The notes beneath the pieces are model-generated. The model was not told the origin of the DNA, ran no database searches, and saw only the letters and a list, made by a program, of their open reading frames with translations. From assembly GCA_028286395.1 (NCBI GenBank), contig JAQBRS010000005.1:124001-188000 (forward strand): a stretch of DNA of 64,000 bases, written 5' to 3'. Of the stretch, positions 1 to 7,389 are shown one piece after another. Position 1 is the first letter of the stretch; the number at the start of each line of letters is the position of its first letter. The DNA is from Candidatus Saccharimonadota bacterium. GTDB lineage: Bacteria > Patescibacteriota > Saccharimonadia > Saccharimonadales > Saccharimonadaceae. Both the position numbers and the translations under genes were made by a program.

Positions 1-1124
1 AAAGCTGGCACGGCAATCGGGATCGTCACAATATGCGCAGCGACTGTTTCACCCAAGACCTGCCTGACGATGCCAGGCTCTTTCTCACCAAAGAAATAGT
101 TTTGCAGTAATGGCCCAACGATCATCACTGCAGCAAAAGCGGCAAAACTTAACTGCCACCCTAAATCGCCCCAGGCATAACTCGGTTGCCATAACACCGT
201 TATCGCTGCCGCAAATGGCAATAGTACAAACGGATGAAACTGCCGACCGTAGTACCACGTTAAAAGACTGAGACTCGACACCAACCCCGCCCGCGTCATA
301 CTCGGACTGAGTCCTGTCATCGCAATAAAGCCAGTAATCATAATCCCCGACGAGAACACCGACATGAATTTCGATACTTTGATAAAGAACCGTCTTGATA
401 ACCGCACCAAAATCGTCAAATTATACCCACTCGCCACAACGATATGACTCAGTCCTGCGATCTGAAGCGCCGTCGCAAGATCAGACGGAAGTGCACTCTT
501 TTGCCCCGTTAAATACCCGACACCCAAACTCGCCTCGGGCTCGGGGATCCCCTTTCGTATTGCGTCCGCGAACCAATCCCTCACGATTCTCCCTATATCG
601 CCCGGATGTGGTTCAACGACGGACATAATCTTTGCCGTAAACATCGTCAGCGCAAACGTCCCAAACCCCACAGTTGTCTTTCCTGATACAGTGACGATGT
701 CCCCACGCTTTGCTTTCGGGTGTCCGATCACGCTCACCCATACTGAACCAGGTAGATCGTCGCCTAAATACTTAACGTGATCTAGCTGCACGACAACCAA
801 ACCCTTCGCAGTTGTCGAAAGATCTTCTTTTACTCTGCCTTCTAGCTTCAAGGTCGCTCCAACCAAGGGCTTATAGACCTCTAGTCCCCGACTCACAAAT
901 GATCCGTAACACATGCCTGCGATCATTCCAGCCAGAACAATACATGGCAACACAAATAACTGACGGCGCCACACTCCGAAGCATGCCAGCAACCCTGCCC
1001 CAACGTACCACCAACTGTTCAGCGCAATATATTGGGCCGTCCATACTCCTATAACAAAGAACAAGCACCAGAGGGCGATCACCCACGACACGTGCACTCG
1101 CTGTCGTAATCGCCATAGCTGCAT
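1..1124 (-). CDS. comEC: ComEC/Rec2 DNA-uptake channel protein, N-terminal part (runs off left edge)
   Basis: The frame opens at ATG 1124 and stays open to the window edge, giving about 374 residues. ComEC is the inner-membrane channel that passes single-stranded DNA into the cell during transformation. The N-terminus has hydrophobic membrane segments (about residues 12-70), then a soluble beta-rich stretch (about 85-170, the DUF4131/OB-like position). The Competence domain follows, with the typical GLSHIVVASGYN-type signature near residue 224 and a further run of membrane helices. The C-terminal part, where a metallo-beta-lactamase-like domain may lie, is outside the window. RecA and type IV pilus genes elsewhere in the window fit the same role. 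It is separated from the tRNA-Lys unit by a terminator. Confidence 0.9.
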   Translation of the reverse strand, partial: MQLWRLRQRVHVSWVIALWCLFFVIGVWTAQYIALNSWWYVGAGLLACFGVWRRQLFVLPCIVLAGMIAGMCYGSFVSRGLEVYKPLVGATLKLEGRVKEDLSTTAKGLVVVQLDHVKYLGDDLPGSVWVSVIGHPKAKRGDIVTVSGKTTVGFGTFALTMFTAKIMSVVEPHPGDIGRIVRDWFADAIRKGIPEPEASLGVGYLTGQKSALPSDLATALQIAGLSHIVVASGYNLTILVRLSRRFFIKVSKFMSVFSSGIMITGFIAMTGLSPSMTRAGLVSSLSLLTWYYGRQFHPFVLLPFAAAITVLWQPSYAWGDLGWQLSFAAFAAVMIVGPLLQNYFFGEKEPGIVRQVLGETVAAHIVTIPIAVPA

Positions 1125-1158
1125 ACCAATTACTATAGATAGCGAAAATTAAATCCAA

Positions 1159-1200
1159 ATAAAAAACACCCCTGGTAGCGATCGAGGGATGTTTTTTATT
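1159..1200 (-). terminator. Intrinsic terminator of the tRNA-Lys transcript
   Basis: Hairpin with arms AAAAAACACCCCT and AGGGATGTTTTTT around a GC-containing loop. A T-run follows on either strand. It lies downstream of tRNA-Lys and upstream of comEC, so it probably ends the tRNA unit. Confidence 0.7.
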
Positions 1201-1201
1201 T

Positions 1202-1232
1202 GAGGGTCAAGCTTATGAGGGCTTGAACCCTC
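1202..1232 (-). repeat. Inverted repeat containing an isolated tRNA T-arm-like sequence
   Basis: GAGGGTCAAGC pairs with GCTTGAACCCTC. The right arm plus loop (1217-1232, read on the minus strand) is a perfect T-arm: five-base stem GAGGG/CCCTC around TTCAAG. The 12-mer GGGCTTGAACCC recurs 43 bases away inside tRNA-Lys (1262-1273). This could be a tRNA 3'-end remnant or part of a composite 3' processing or termination structure. Confidence 0.5.
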
Positions 1233-1247
1233 GGATGGGTTCTATTT

Positions 1248-1324
1248 TGGAGGGTCCGATGGGGCTTGAACCCATGACACCCTGCTTAAAAGGCAGGTGC
1301 TCTAACCAGCTGAGCTACGGACCC
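1248..1324 (-). tRNA. tRNA-Lys (UUU), CCA encoded
   Basis: Full cloverleaf: acceptor GGGTCCG/CGGACCC, D-arm AGCTCAGCTGGTTAGAGCA, anticodon arm CCTGC/GCAGG with loop CTTTTAA (anticodon TTT), T-arm with TTCAAGC, and encoded CCA. The discriminator base is T, which is unusual. A well-formed promoter (1359-1387) lies directly upstream. Confidence 0.95.
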
Positions 1325-1358
1325 GTAACTTTTTATGAGAAACATAAAAGCTTATAAC

Positions 1359-1387
1359 ACTATACCGCAACAGGGGTAGTGTGTCAA
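1359..1387 (-). promoter_or_regulatory. Promoter of tRNA-Lys
   Basis: Minus-strand TTGACA (1382-1387), 17-base spacer and TATAGT (1359-1364), predicting transcription from about 1352, just before the tRNA at 1324. It sits right after the stop codon of the preceding membrane-protein gene. Confidence 0.8.
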
Positions 1388-1390
1388 TTC

Positions 1391-1885
1391 TTAACGATGT
1401 TTTCTCTCGGTCTTATGCGCAGGCCTTGCAATCAAAAGATCGGCGACTGCAATCGCCACCCCAACACTGACAATCAACTCGTGATTTGCCACCAGCCAGT
1501 TATAGACGCCAGCAGCAGGACCGGAGAATGACAAAGCAGCCCCAATTGGGCCGATTAAGAAAGCAGCAGCGAGCAACGTAAATAACAATGCGCCGATAAT
1601 TCGCCCAAAGATATATTTATAACTATAGCCACGGTGGAACATAATCAGCACGGGCGGAATCAGAATGAGGGCCGAGAGTGCAATAACGTTCACCAGTGGA
1701 CCTTCCTTAACGAGGCCAGTGCCGGATAGCACAAAGCCGGCCGTATCACCCCAAATTGGGCTAATGATCGCACCAGCGGCAAGCCCCAATCCGAGTAATC
1801 CAAATCGACGCTTCGACAAGAAAGCACCCGCAAATAATGCTGCGATAAGAATCAAAAGTATCACAATGATAGACATATTATTCAT
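1391..1885 (-). CDS. Small multi-pass membrane protein, unknown function
   Basis: 164 residues with about four hydrophobic segments (roughly 5-25, 35-55, 65-85, 98-120 and a weaker one near 138-155) and a basic C-terminus. No catalytic motif is visible and I do not recognise the family. It overlaps the upstream DUF192 gene by 8 bases, so the two are almost certainly co-transcribed and probably translationally coupled. It is the last gene before the tRNA-Lys promoter. Confidence 0.75.
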   Translation of the reverse strand: MNNMSIIVILLILIAALFAGAFLSKRRFGLLGLGLAAGAIISPIWGDTAGFVLSGTGLVKEGPLVNVIALSALILIPPVLIMFHRGYSYKYIFGRIIGALLFTLLAAAFLIGPIGAALSFSGPAAGVYNWLVANHELIVSVGVAIAVADLLIARPAHKTERKHR

Positions 1886-2372
1886 CCCCCTCTAACGTAA
1901 AGCTGGCTGTATCACCAATCTTTATTGCACCACTTTTAGTCGTACCAGCACGAACCTCTAGGACATAACGAGCAGCGTCCTTTGGTTCAAATATCTTGCT
2001 CGTCCCTAGAGACGGCGAAGCATCTGTCACAATATAAATGACCTTTTTATTACTATCAAGCCAGATGATATCAAGTGGGATTTTCATATCTTTCATCCAG
2101 ATCCCCCAACGACCGTCACCACCAAACACCATCAACAGGCCTTCGTTAGGATCTAGTTTTTCGACACCAGACAGCCCCTTTTTCCTTGCAAAGTCAGTTT
2201 CGGCCAGCCGAACAGTAAATGTTGCGGTGCCTAAACGAACTTCTTGTCTCGTTTGGAAATGGTTAGCAGCGAGCGCAACCCCTATCACAATAAGCAGTAC
2301 ACCAGCACTGGCAACAAGAATTCCAATGAGCTTACGTCGCTGTCTGCTCTTTATAGGGCTAACGCTTATCAT
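1878..2372 (-). CDS. DUF192 family protein, membrane-anchored
   Basis: 164 residues from ATG 2372. An N-terminal membrane segment (about residues 11-32) is followed by a DUF192 domain (about 45-160) with typical features: 'FARKKGLSG', a GIWMKDMKIPLDI-like core and a VLEVRAG segment near the end. The biochemical role of DUF192 is not settled; these are small, usually exported beta-barrel-like proteins. ATG 2372 is preferred because a TATAAT box (2379-2384) lies 6 bases upstream; a longer frame up to 2480 would run inside the rimK coding region. Confident on family, not on role. Confidence 0.85.
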   Translation of the reverse strand: MISVSPIKSRQRRKLIGILVASAGVLLIVIGVALAANHFQTRQEVRLGTATFTVRLAETDFARKKGLSGVEKLDPNEGLLMVFGGDGRWGIWMKDMKIPLDIIWLDSNKKVIYIVTDASPSLGTSKIFEPKDAARYVLEVRAGTTKSGAIKIGDTASFTLEGDE

Positions 2373-2406
2373 GAGCATATTATAACACTCGGCGTCTATA
2401 GGAGGA

Positions 2407-3318
2407 TTAAGCGCCGACTTTGTCTTTTTTGCTACCGCGCTTTGCGTTCTGCTCGATATATTCGATAATTGGACCAGCAACGTTCCGACCAGTCAATTTC
2501 TCGATACCAAATCCAGGGCTTGAGTTAACCTCAAGGACTAGTGGACCACGTGCACTTCGCATCAGGTCAACACCGGCAACGTTAAGGCCCATTGCTTTTG
2601 CAGCCTTAATTGCCATCTTGGTTTCTTGTTCAGTAAGCTTCACAACTGTTCCTTCACCACCCTTGTGGAGGTTTGAACGGAAGTCGTCATCAAGGCTCTG
2701 TCGCTTCATACTTGCAACGACGCGACCACCGACAACAAAGGCACGAATGTCAGTACCGGCAGATTCTTCAACGAATTCTTGAAGCAAGATGTTCGTTCCA
2801 TCCTCGTTAGAGAGATAGAGCGCTTGGAGGACAGACTTTGCCGCCTTTTTACTTTCAGCAAGAACGACGCCGTTTCCGTGCGTCCCACGAGCAAGCTTGA
2901 TGATAACAGGTGTTCCACCAACCTTATCAATAAGATCGTCTATGTCCGTAGAGTTACGAGAAACAATCGTCTTTGGGATACCGACGCCAGAGCGGGCAAG
3001 CAGCTGGAGGCTGCGAAGCTTGTCACGAGAACGGTTAATCGCAATCGAGCTAGACACAGTGTACACGCCCTGCATTTCAAGCTGGCGCACAATCGCTGTG
3101 CCGTAACGAGTCATGTTCGCAGCAATGCGAGGAATAATCGCATCAAACTTTGCAAGATCTTCACCACGGTAACTTACCGTTGGCTTATCCTGTTCAATCG
3201 AGGCGTAACAATCACGGTACTTAATCACTTTTACTTCGTGACCACGTTTTTCAGCTTCTTCCTTAAGACGCTTGGTTGAGTAGTTTCCGTTTCCATTTGA
3301 AAGGATTGCAATCTTCAT
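2407..3318 (-). CDS. rimK: RimK-type ATP-grasp ligase (ribosomal protein S6-glutamate ligase family)
   Basis: 303 residues. RimK enzymes use ATP to add glutamates to the C-terminus of ribosomal protein S6. The N-terminal pre-ATP-grasp domain (1-100) and ATP-grasp core are complete: nucleotide-binding lysine in 'VIIKLARGTHGNG' (about 145), 'QEFVEESAGTDIRAFVV' (about 190), and metal-binding 'GVDLMRS...LEVNSSPGFG' (about 255-280). Length fits the family (about 300). It lies 9 bases downstream of a RimB-like/ATP-grasp fusion, and RimK-RimB pairing is known in other bacteria. The true acceptor cannot be told from sequence; other RimK-like enzymes act on different peptides or cofactors. Confidence 0.85.
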   Translation of the reverse strand: MKIAILSNGNGNYSTKRLKEEAEKRGHEVKVIKYRDCYASIEQDKPTVSYRGEDLAKFDAIIPRIAANMTRYGTAIVRQLEMQGVYTVSSSIAINRSRDKLRSLQLLARSGVGIPKTIVSRNSTDIDDLIDKVGGTPVIIKLARGTHGNGVVLAESKKAAKSVLQALYLSNEDGTNILLQEFVEESAGTDIRAFVVGGRVVASMKRQSLDDDFRSNLHKGGEGTVVKLTEQETKMAIKAAKAMGLNVAGVDLMRSARGPLVLEVNSSPGFGIEKLTGRNVAGPIIEYIEQNAKRGSKKDKVGA

Positions 3319-3327
3319 ACTATTTTC

Positions 3328-4644
3328 CTACTTTCTTGCGTAATTCTTTAGGAACTTGCCTAAAATATTTAATTTCTTGTCCAAAAATGTACCAAATGCT
3401 AGCTGCGGACTATTGTTCACTTCAAGCACGTACCATTTACCAGTCTTCTTATCTTGAATAAGGTCTACGCCAGCAACTTGTCGATTTAAGGCTATAGCCG
3501 ACTTTACAGCAAGCGCCTTAAGGTGTGATGGGACGTCTTTCAAATCTTTCAACGTAGCCGAAGCGCCAGTAGATGTATTGTTCAAATGAGTTTTCTTATT
3601 CTTCGCGCGTCGTTCAATAATCATTTCAACATTGCTACCAAAGACGAGGAAGCGAGAGTCACCATCATTTTCTATGAATTGTTGCGCAATGTAATATGCG
3701 TTTTGCGCACGTGCCTGTTTCGCAACTTTTATGAATTCTTTCTGACTCTTGATAAGAAAGTTATTAATTCCTCTATCGGCTGCTCCGTCTTTCAAAATAA
3801 ACGGTAGGCCAAGTTCAGATTCGAACCATTCAAATTGGTCGCGTAGCACAGTATGACTGACGACGATTGATTTTGGAATAGCAACGCTCGCACGAGCCAA
3901 CTTGGCATACTGAGACACCTTGGTAGCCGAATGATACGTGGCGACTTCAGTATCGATAAATGGGATTGCATTTGCTTGTGCATACTCGGCAATTGAAGCT
4001 GCAAGTTCCGCCTTCTTGATGTACGTTTTGAAGTAAATCAGTTCGTACTGTTTCAGCTGAATACCCTCAATAAGGTCAATGACCTCAAGGCCTTTATCGC
4101 TCATCACGAGTGCGAAATCGTCATAGGTGCGAAAATCACAATGGATGTCCGCACGTTTATCATTGATTGCTTCAAACAGTTCGGCGTTCGTTTTTGAAGG
4201 CATGCTATTAAGGATTAACACCTGACGAACTTGCGAGCGTTTGACCGATACGTCAACGACGAATTTTTTCAGAAGTGTCTTCTTACCAATCAGAATTGGG
4301 TAACGGTTACGTGAACGTTCCGCGAGGCGAAATTCAACTTTAATTCGACGATTTCCGATTACCACAGGAAGACGAACTTTGTAGCGTTGTTCGCTTTCGC
4401 CAAAAGAGTTTTTTACGACAGTCACACCGTAATCTTCAATCGTTAAAACTTCGCCGGTATAGTGCTTTGCACCAGGTCCAAATAAAGAAAAAGAGAGTTT
4501 TCCATTACGTTCACGTATGTCGCTCGCCCAAATTGACGAGTAGTCAGCACCAGTATCAACTTTCGCAGCAACGCCAATATATCCCTCACCAAGCATGAGG
4601 TCAATCGTCTCTGTTGAACCAATGTGAATCAAGTTTGTTTTCAT
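3328..4644 (-). CDS. RimB-like retropepsin-fold peptidase fused to an ATP-grasp ligase domain
   Basis: 438 residues. Residues 1-145 match the RimB/DUF785 'ATP-dependent zinc protease' family, a retropepsin-like fold, with the catalytic-type KVDTGADYSS motif at D30. From about 160 there is a RimK-like pre-ATP-grasp and ATP-grasp region: nucleotide-binding FILKDGAADRG, 'AQQFIENDGDSRFLVFG', and metal-binding 'GVDLI' and 'LEVNNSPQLAFG' near the end. The RimK proper follows 9 bases downstream. The fusion suggests that tail synthesis and a peptidase-like regulator act in one polypeptide. The domains are clear; the substrate is unknown. Confidence 0.8.
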   Translation of the reverse strand: MKTNLIHIGSTETIDLMLGEGYIGVAAKVDTGADYSSIWASDIRERNGKLSFSLFGPGAKHYTGEVLTIEDYGVTVVKNSFGESEQRYKVRLPVVIGNRRIKVEFRLAERSRNRYPILIGKKTLLKKFVVDVSVKRSQVRQVLILNSMPSKTNAELFEAINDKRADIHCDFRTYDDFALVMSDKGLEVIDLIEGIQLKQYELIYFKTYIKKAELAASIAEYAQANAIPFIDTEVATYHSATKVSQYAKLARASVAIPKSIVVSHTVLRDQFEWFESELGLPFILKDGAADRGINNFLIKSQKEFIKVAKQARAQNAYYIAQQFIENDGDSRFLVFGSNVEMIIERRAKNKKTHLNNTSTGASATLKDLKDVPSHLKALAVKSAIALNRQVAGVDLIQDKKTGKWYVLEVNNSPQLAFGTFLDKKLNILGKFLKNYARK

Positions 4645-4667
4645 CCCTATATTATAGCATAAAAGTA

Positions 4668-6116
4668 TTAAATTTTCAATAGTGTTTTAGCTTCAGATGC
4701 TCCCATCGTGGTGAATTGCTGCCACTTTGGATGGTGCTGTTCAAGGTGTTCTAGATGGACGGGGTTGGTTGGATCGGCCTTGGTCGATAGCGTCGCTTCA
4801 ACGGTGGCAAGTGCCTGGTCGTTTGGTAGCTCAGCAATCTGATTAAACCAGCCTGACGCAATGTCATTACCGTTATAATACGCAAGATCGCGGGTGTCGG
4901 CGGCATGCCCCCTCGTAATGCGCATACAAGTTTGGTACGCAGATTTTTTTGCACCAGCTACCATATCGTCAGTAATCTCACCCTTTTTGCTGAGGATTGT
5001 TTTACGCCATAGAATCTCATGCACTTGTCGGAACGTTCGAGGCATACCGTCGATAGTTCCCTTAAGTAGCCCAAGCGCAAAGTAATACGGCTCGCCACGC
5101 TTTGTCGCTTTTCCTGTCACAATCTGTTCAACGGCGACACATTTTCCTTCCTCAAAACTGAGTGATTTGGGAAGGCCAATAGAAATAACGTCGTCTTCCT
5201 GCTTTTGACCCTCATAGCTTCCGATTATATGGATAAGCTCATGAATGCCAACTGTCAGGAATGTTTCCCTCGTTAATTTTGCGCGATTTCGCCCAAGACC
5301 AATCGTCATCGTGAAGCCGTCGGCATCAAGTGCGTTACCCATTGTCAGGATAGCCCGTACCCCGTCAAGACCAAGTGCATCGATACACGACTGGAATACT
5401 TCAATCGACCTTTCATGCTCGAACTCTCCATCCGGAAGCGCGTCGACGATTTCGAACATAGGCGCAAGATACTGCCTAATTAACGGCTCTAATTTGGCAA
5501 TCGTTTCGGGTTTTAGTGTTTCTTGAACAACTTTCTCAAGATTTGGGTCCACTCCAGGAAGTAAATCAAGAAGTTCTCGGCTATACTGCGTATCTGTTGA
5601 ACTAGCTGTTTCCGTCAGATCTGCCAGCAGTGTGTTAAATCGAGCGGGCTCGACGTCACCGAACACCTCGACAGCAAGCTGTTCCGCGTAATTGAGATAC
5701 TTGTTTCGCTCTTCATCAGTTGTTGCCTGCACGGCTTCAAGAACATAGCGGTGGCGACTGAGTTCGGCAATCTTGTCACTGACCGACTCAAATAGAAGAG
5801 GGTTCTCTTCGGGACGAAGCTTCAGCTTGGTGATCATTTCGTCGAAGCGTACAATCGCCGATCCAAGATCAACCATATCGAGACGTGGATAGGTTAATTC
5901 GGGCTCCGAGGAGTCGCCCGAAAGAAATGCCGTCCGAGCACCTAGTCGTTGTCGCTCACCGATGGTGTCATCCTCAGGAATACCGTACGGCATATTTGAC
6001 TGAATACGAGCCCAGGGTTCGTTGCGCCATAATTCAGATAATCGTAATGTTTCAGGCGAAAGAGCTTCGGACGTATGTTTAGGGATTATATCTAACTGTT
6101 TATTTTCGTTATTCAC
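4668..6116 (-). CDS. MATCAP/DUF1704-like zinc metallopeptidase
   Basis: 482 residues from GTG 6116. A zinc-peptidase motif HELIH sits at about 292-296. A second acidic motif, FEEG, lies about 30 residues later (322-324), followed by ALGLLKGTIDG (about 350) and a distal RITRG...TRDLAYYNG segment (about 410-430). This order resembles the DUF1704 family, related to the eukaryotic tubulin tyrosine carboxypeptidases MATCAP. The first 200 residues are helical and acidic with no signal peptide, so it is probably cytoplasmic. It has its own promoter and lies 23 bases upstream of the RimB-like fusion gene. Family assignment is by motif only. Confidence 0.65.
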   Translation of the reverse strand: MNNENKQLDIIPKHTSEALSPETLRLSELWRNEPWARIQSNMPYGIPEDDTIGERQRLGARTAFLSGDSSEPELTYPRLDMVDLGSAIVRFDEMITKLKLRPEENPLLFESVSDKIAELSRHRYVLEAVQATTDEERNKYLNYAEQLAVEVFGDVEPARFNTLLADLTETASSTDTQYSRELLDLLPGVDPNLEKVVQETLKPETIAKLEPLIRQYLAPMFEIVDALPDGEFEHERSIEVFQSCIDALGLDGVRAILTMGNALDADGFTMTIGLGRNRAKLTRETFLTVGIHELIHIIGSYEGQKQEDDVISIGLPKSLSFEEGKCVAVEQIVTGKATKRGEPYYFALGLLKGTIDGMPRTFRQVHEILWRKTILSKKGEITDDMVAGAKKSAYQTCMRITRGHAADTRDLAYYNGNDIASGWFNQIAELPNDQALATVEATLSTKADPTNPVHLEHLEQHHPKWQQFTTMGASEAKTLLKI

Positions 6117-6123
6117 TGCGTCT

Positions 6124-6152
6124 ATTTAAGGTCAATCGACACCCAAAGTCAA
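6124..6152 (-). promoter_or_regulatory. Promoter giving a leaderless transcript of the metallopeptidase gene
   Basis: Minus-strand TTGACT (6147-6152), 17-base spacer, TTAAAT (6124-6129). The GTG start at 6116 is 7 bases from the -10 box, so transcription and translation should begin at or very near the same base. Confidence 0.7.
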
Positions 6153-6164
6153 AGTAATTATGCT

Positions 6165-7244
6165 TTAACGACTTTTGTCAAAGTTGCTTAGGATGTCCCT
6201 CTGTTTCCTTGAGAGTTTCGTTGGTGTATCAACGACGATATTCACAATATGTGGACCACGCTTGTCGCTATTCATATGAGGGATGCCGTGACCCGAAAGC
6301 TTGAAGTCCGTGCCCGACTGTGTTCCAGCGGGAACTTTCATACGAACAACGCCATCAACTGTCTCGACGTCAATTTCAGCACCAAGTGTCGCATCAATCA
6401 TGCCAACATGCGCTTCGGAGAGGATGATGTCGCCTTCTCGCGTGAATTTCTTATCTGCTTTCACCCGGATATTAACGTACAAGTCACCCTTTTTACCGTC
6501 AGTAATCGCTTCACCACGACCAGAAAGTCGGATGGTTGAACCGTCATCAATTCCTGCAGGAACTTTCAACTTGATAGATTGTTTCTTGCGTTGCGTTCCC
6601 TTACCGTGACAGACTGTACACTCTTTTTCGGGAATCTTGCCACGTCCGTTACAGGTTGGACAGACGACACTCTGCTGGATTGCACCGAACATAGTGTTCA
6701 TGATGCGAGTTTGCTGACCCGCACCCTTACAGGTTGGACAGGTTTTCATATCATAACCAGGTTCGACAGTGGTTCCGTGACAGTGTGGACACTCGTCGTC
6801 GATATCAAGATCAATTTCTGTTTCAAGACCAAAGACGGCCTCTTCAAAGTTTAATTGCAATGTTACTTCAACATCACGACCACGTTGCGGTGCTTGTTGG
6901 CGTTGACCGCCACCGCCAAAGAATTGGCTAAAGATATCCCCGAGGCCATCACCGAAGTCAAAGCTCTGACTGTTAAAGCCTTCGAATGGGTTACTTCCGC
7001 CGCTGTAGCCCCCGCCGCCACTTGATCCGCCAACACCTGCATGACCAAATTGGTCGTAGCGCTGTCGCTTCTGGGCGTCTTTTAAGACATCGTAGGCTTC
7101 GTTTACTTCCTTAAACTTTTCCTCATCACCACCTTCTTTATCTGGGTGATACTTAACAGCAGCCTTGCGATAGGCCTTCTTTAATTCATCGGCACTCGCA
7201 CCTTTTGCGACGCCTAGTACTTCGTAATAGTCACGTTTACTCAT
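6165..7244 (-). CDS. dnaJ: Chaperone DnaJ (Hsp40)
   Basis: 359 residues, type I DnaJ. Order: J-domain with HPD at 33-35, a Gly/Phe-rich linker (about 70-115), four CxxCxGxG zinc-binding motifs (about 145-205, CPHCHG, CPTCKG, CPTCNG, CTVCHG) and the C-terminal substrate-binding domains. It stimulates DnaK ATP hydrolysis and delivers unfolded clients. It is not next to dnaK, which lies 8 kb away, but carries its own CIRCE operator, so HrcA control probably keeps the two in step. Confidence 0.97.
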   Translation of the reverse strand: MSKRDYYEVLGVAKGASADELKKAYRKAAVKYHPDKEGGDEEKFKEVNEAYDVLKDAQKRQRYDQFGHAGVGGSSGGGGYSGGSNPFEGFNSQSFDFGDGLGDIFSQFFGGGGQRQQAPQRGRDVEVTLQLNFEEAVFGLETEIDLDIDDECPHCHGTTVEPGYDMKTCPTCKGAGQQTRIMNTMFGAIQQSVVCPTCNGRGKIPEKECTVCHGKGTQRKKQSIKLKVPAGIDDGSTIRLSGRGEAITDGKKGDLYVNIRVKADKKFTREGDIILSEAHVGMIDATLGAEIDVETVDGVVRMKVPAGTQSGTDFKLSGHGIPHMNSDKRGPHIVNIVVDTPTKLSRKQRDILSNFDKSR

Positions 7245-7252
7245 CTGTTATA

Positions 7253-7281
7253 AGTATATAAAACTAGCACTCAATTGTCTA
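7253..7281 (-). promoter_or_regulatory. dnaJ promoter, -35 inside the CIRCE spacer
   Basis: Minus-strand TAGACA (7276-7281), 17-base spacer, TATACT (7253-7258). The dnaJ ATG (7244) is 8 bases from the -10 box, so the mRNA is probably leaderless. Confidence 0.75.
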
Positions 7282-7290
7282 GAGTGCTAG
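7264..7290. promoter_or_regulatory. CIRCE operator (HrcA site) of dnaJ
   Basis: CTAGCACTC, nine bases, GAGTGCTAG: a perfect 9-9-9 CIRCE palindrome. It overlaps the -35 box and promoter spacer of dnaJ, so bound HrcA would block RNA polymerase directly. Confidence 0.95.
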
Positions 7291-7389
7291 GTTGTTTTCA
7301 TACCGTATATGCTTATATTATATAGTTGTAATTTAAGCAAAAAAAGTATACTATATACTAAATTAATTTGAGAGCTTCAGCGAGCGTGT

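Noticed and set aside
871-1158. 95-codon minus-strand ORF at the left end.
   Set aside because: It is another frame of comEC; the comEC frame holds clear family motifs.
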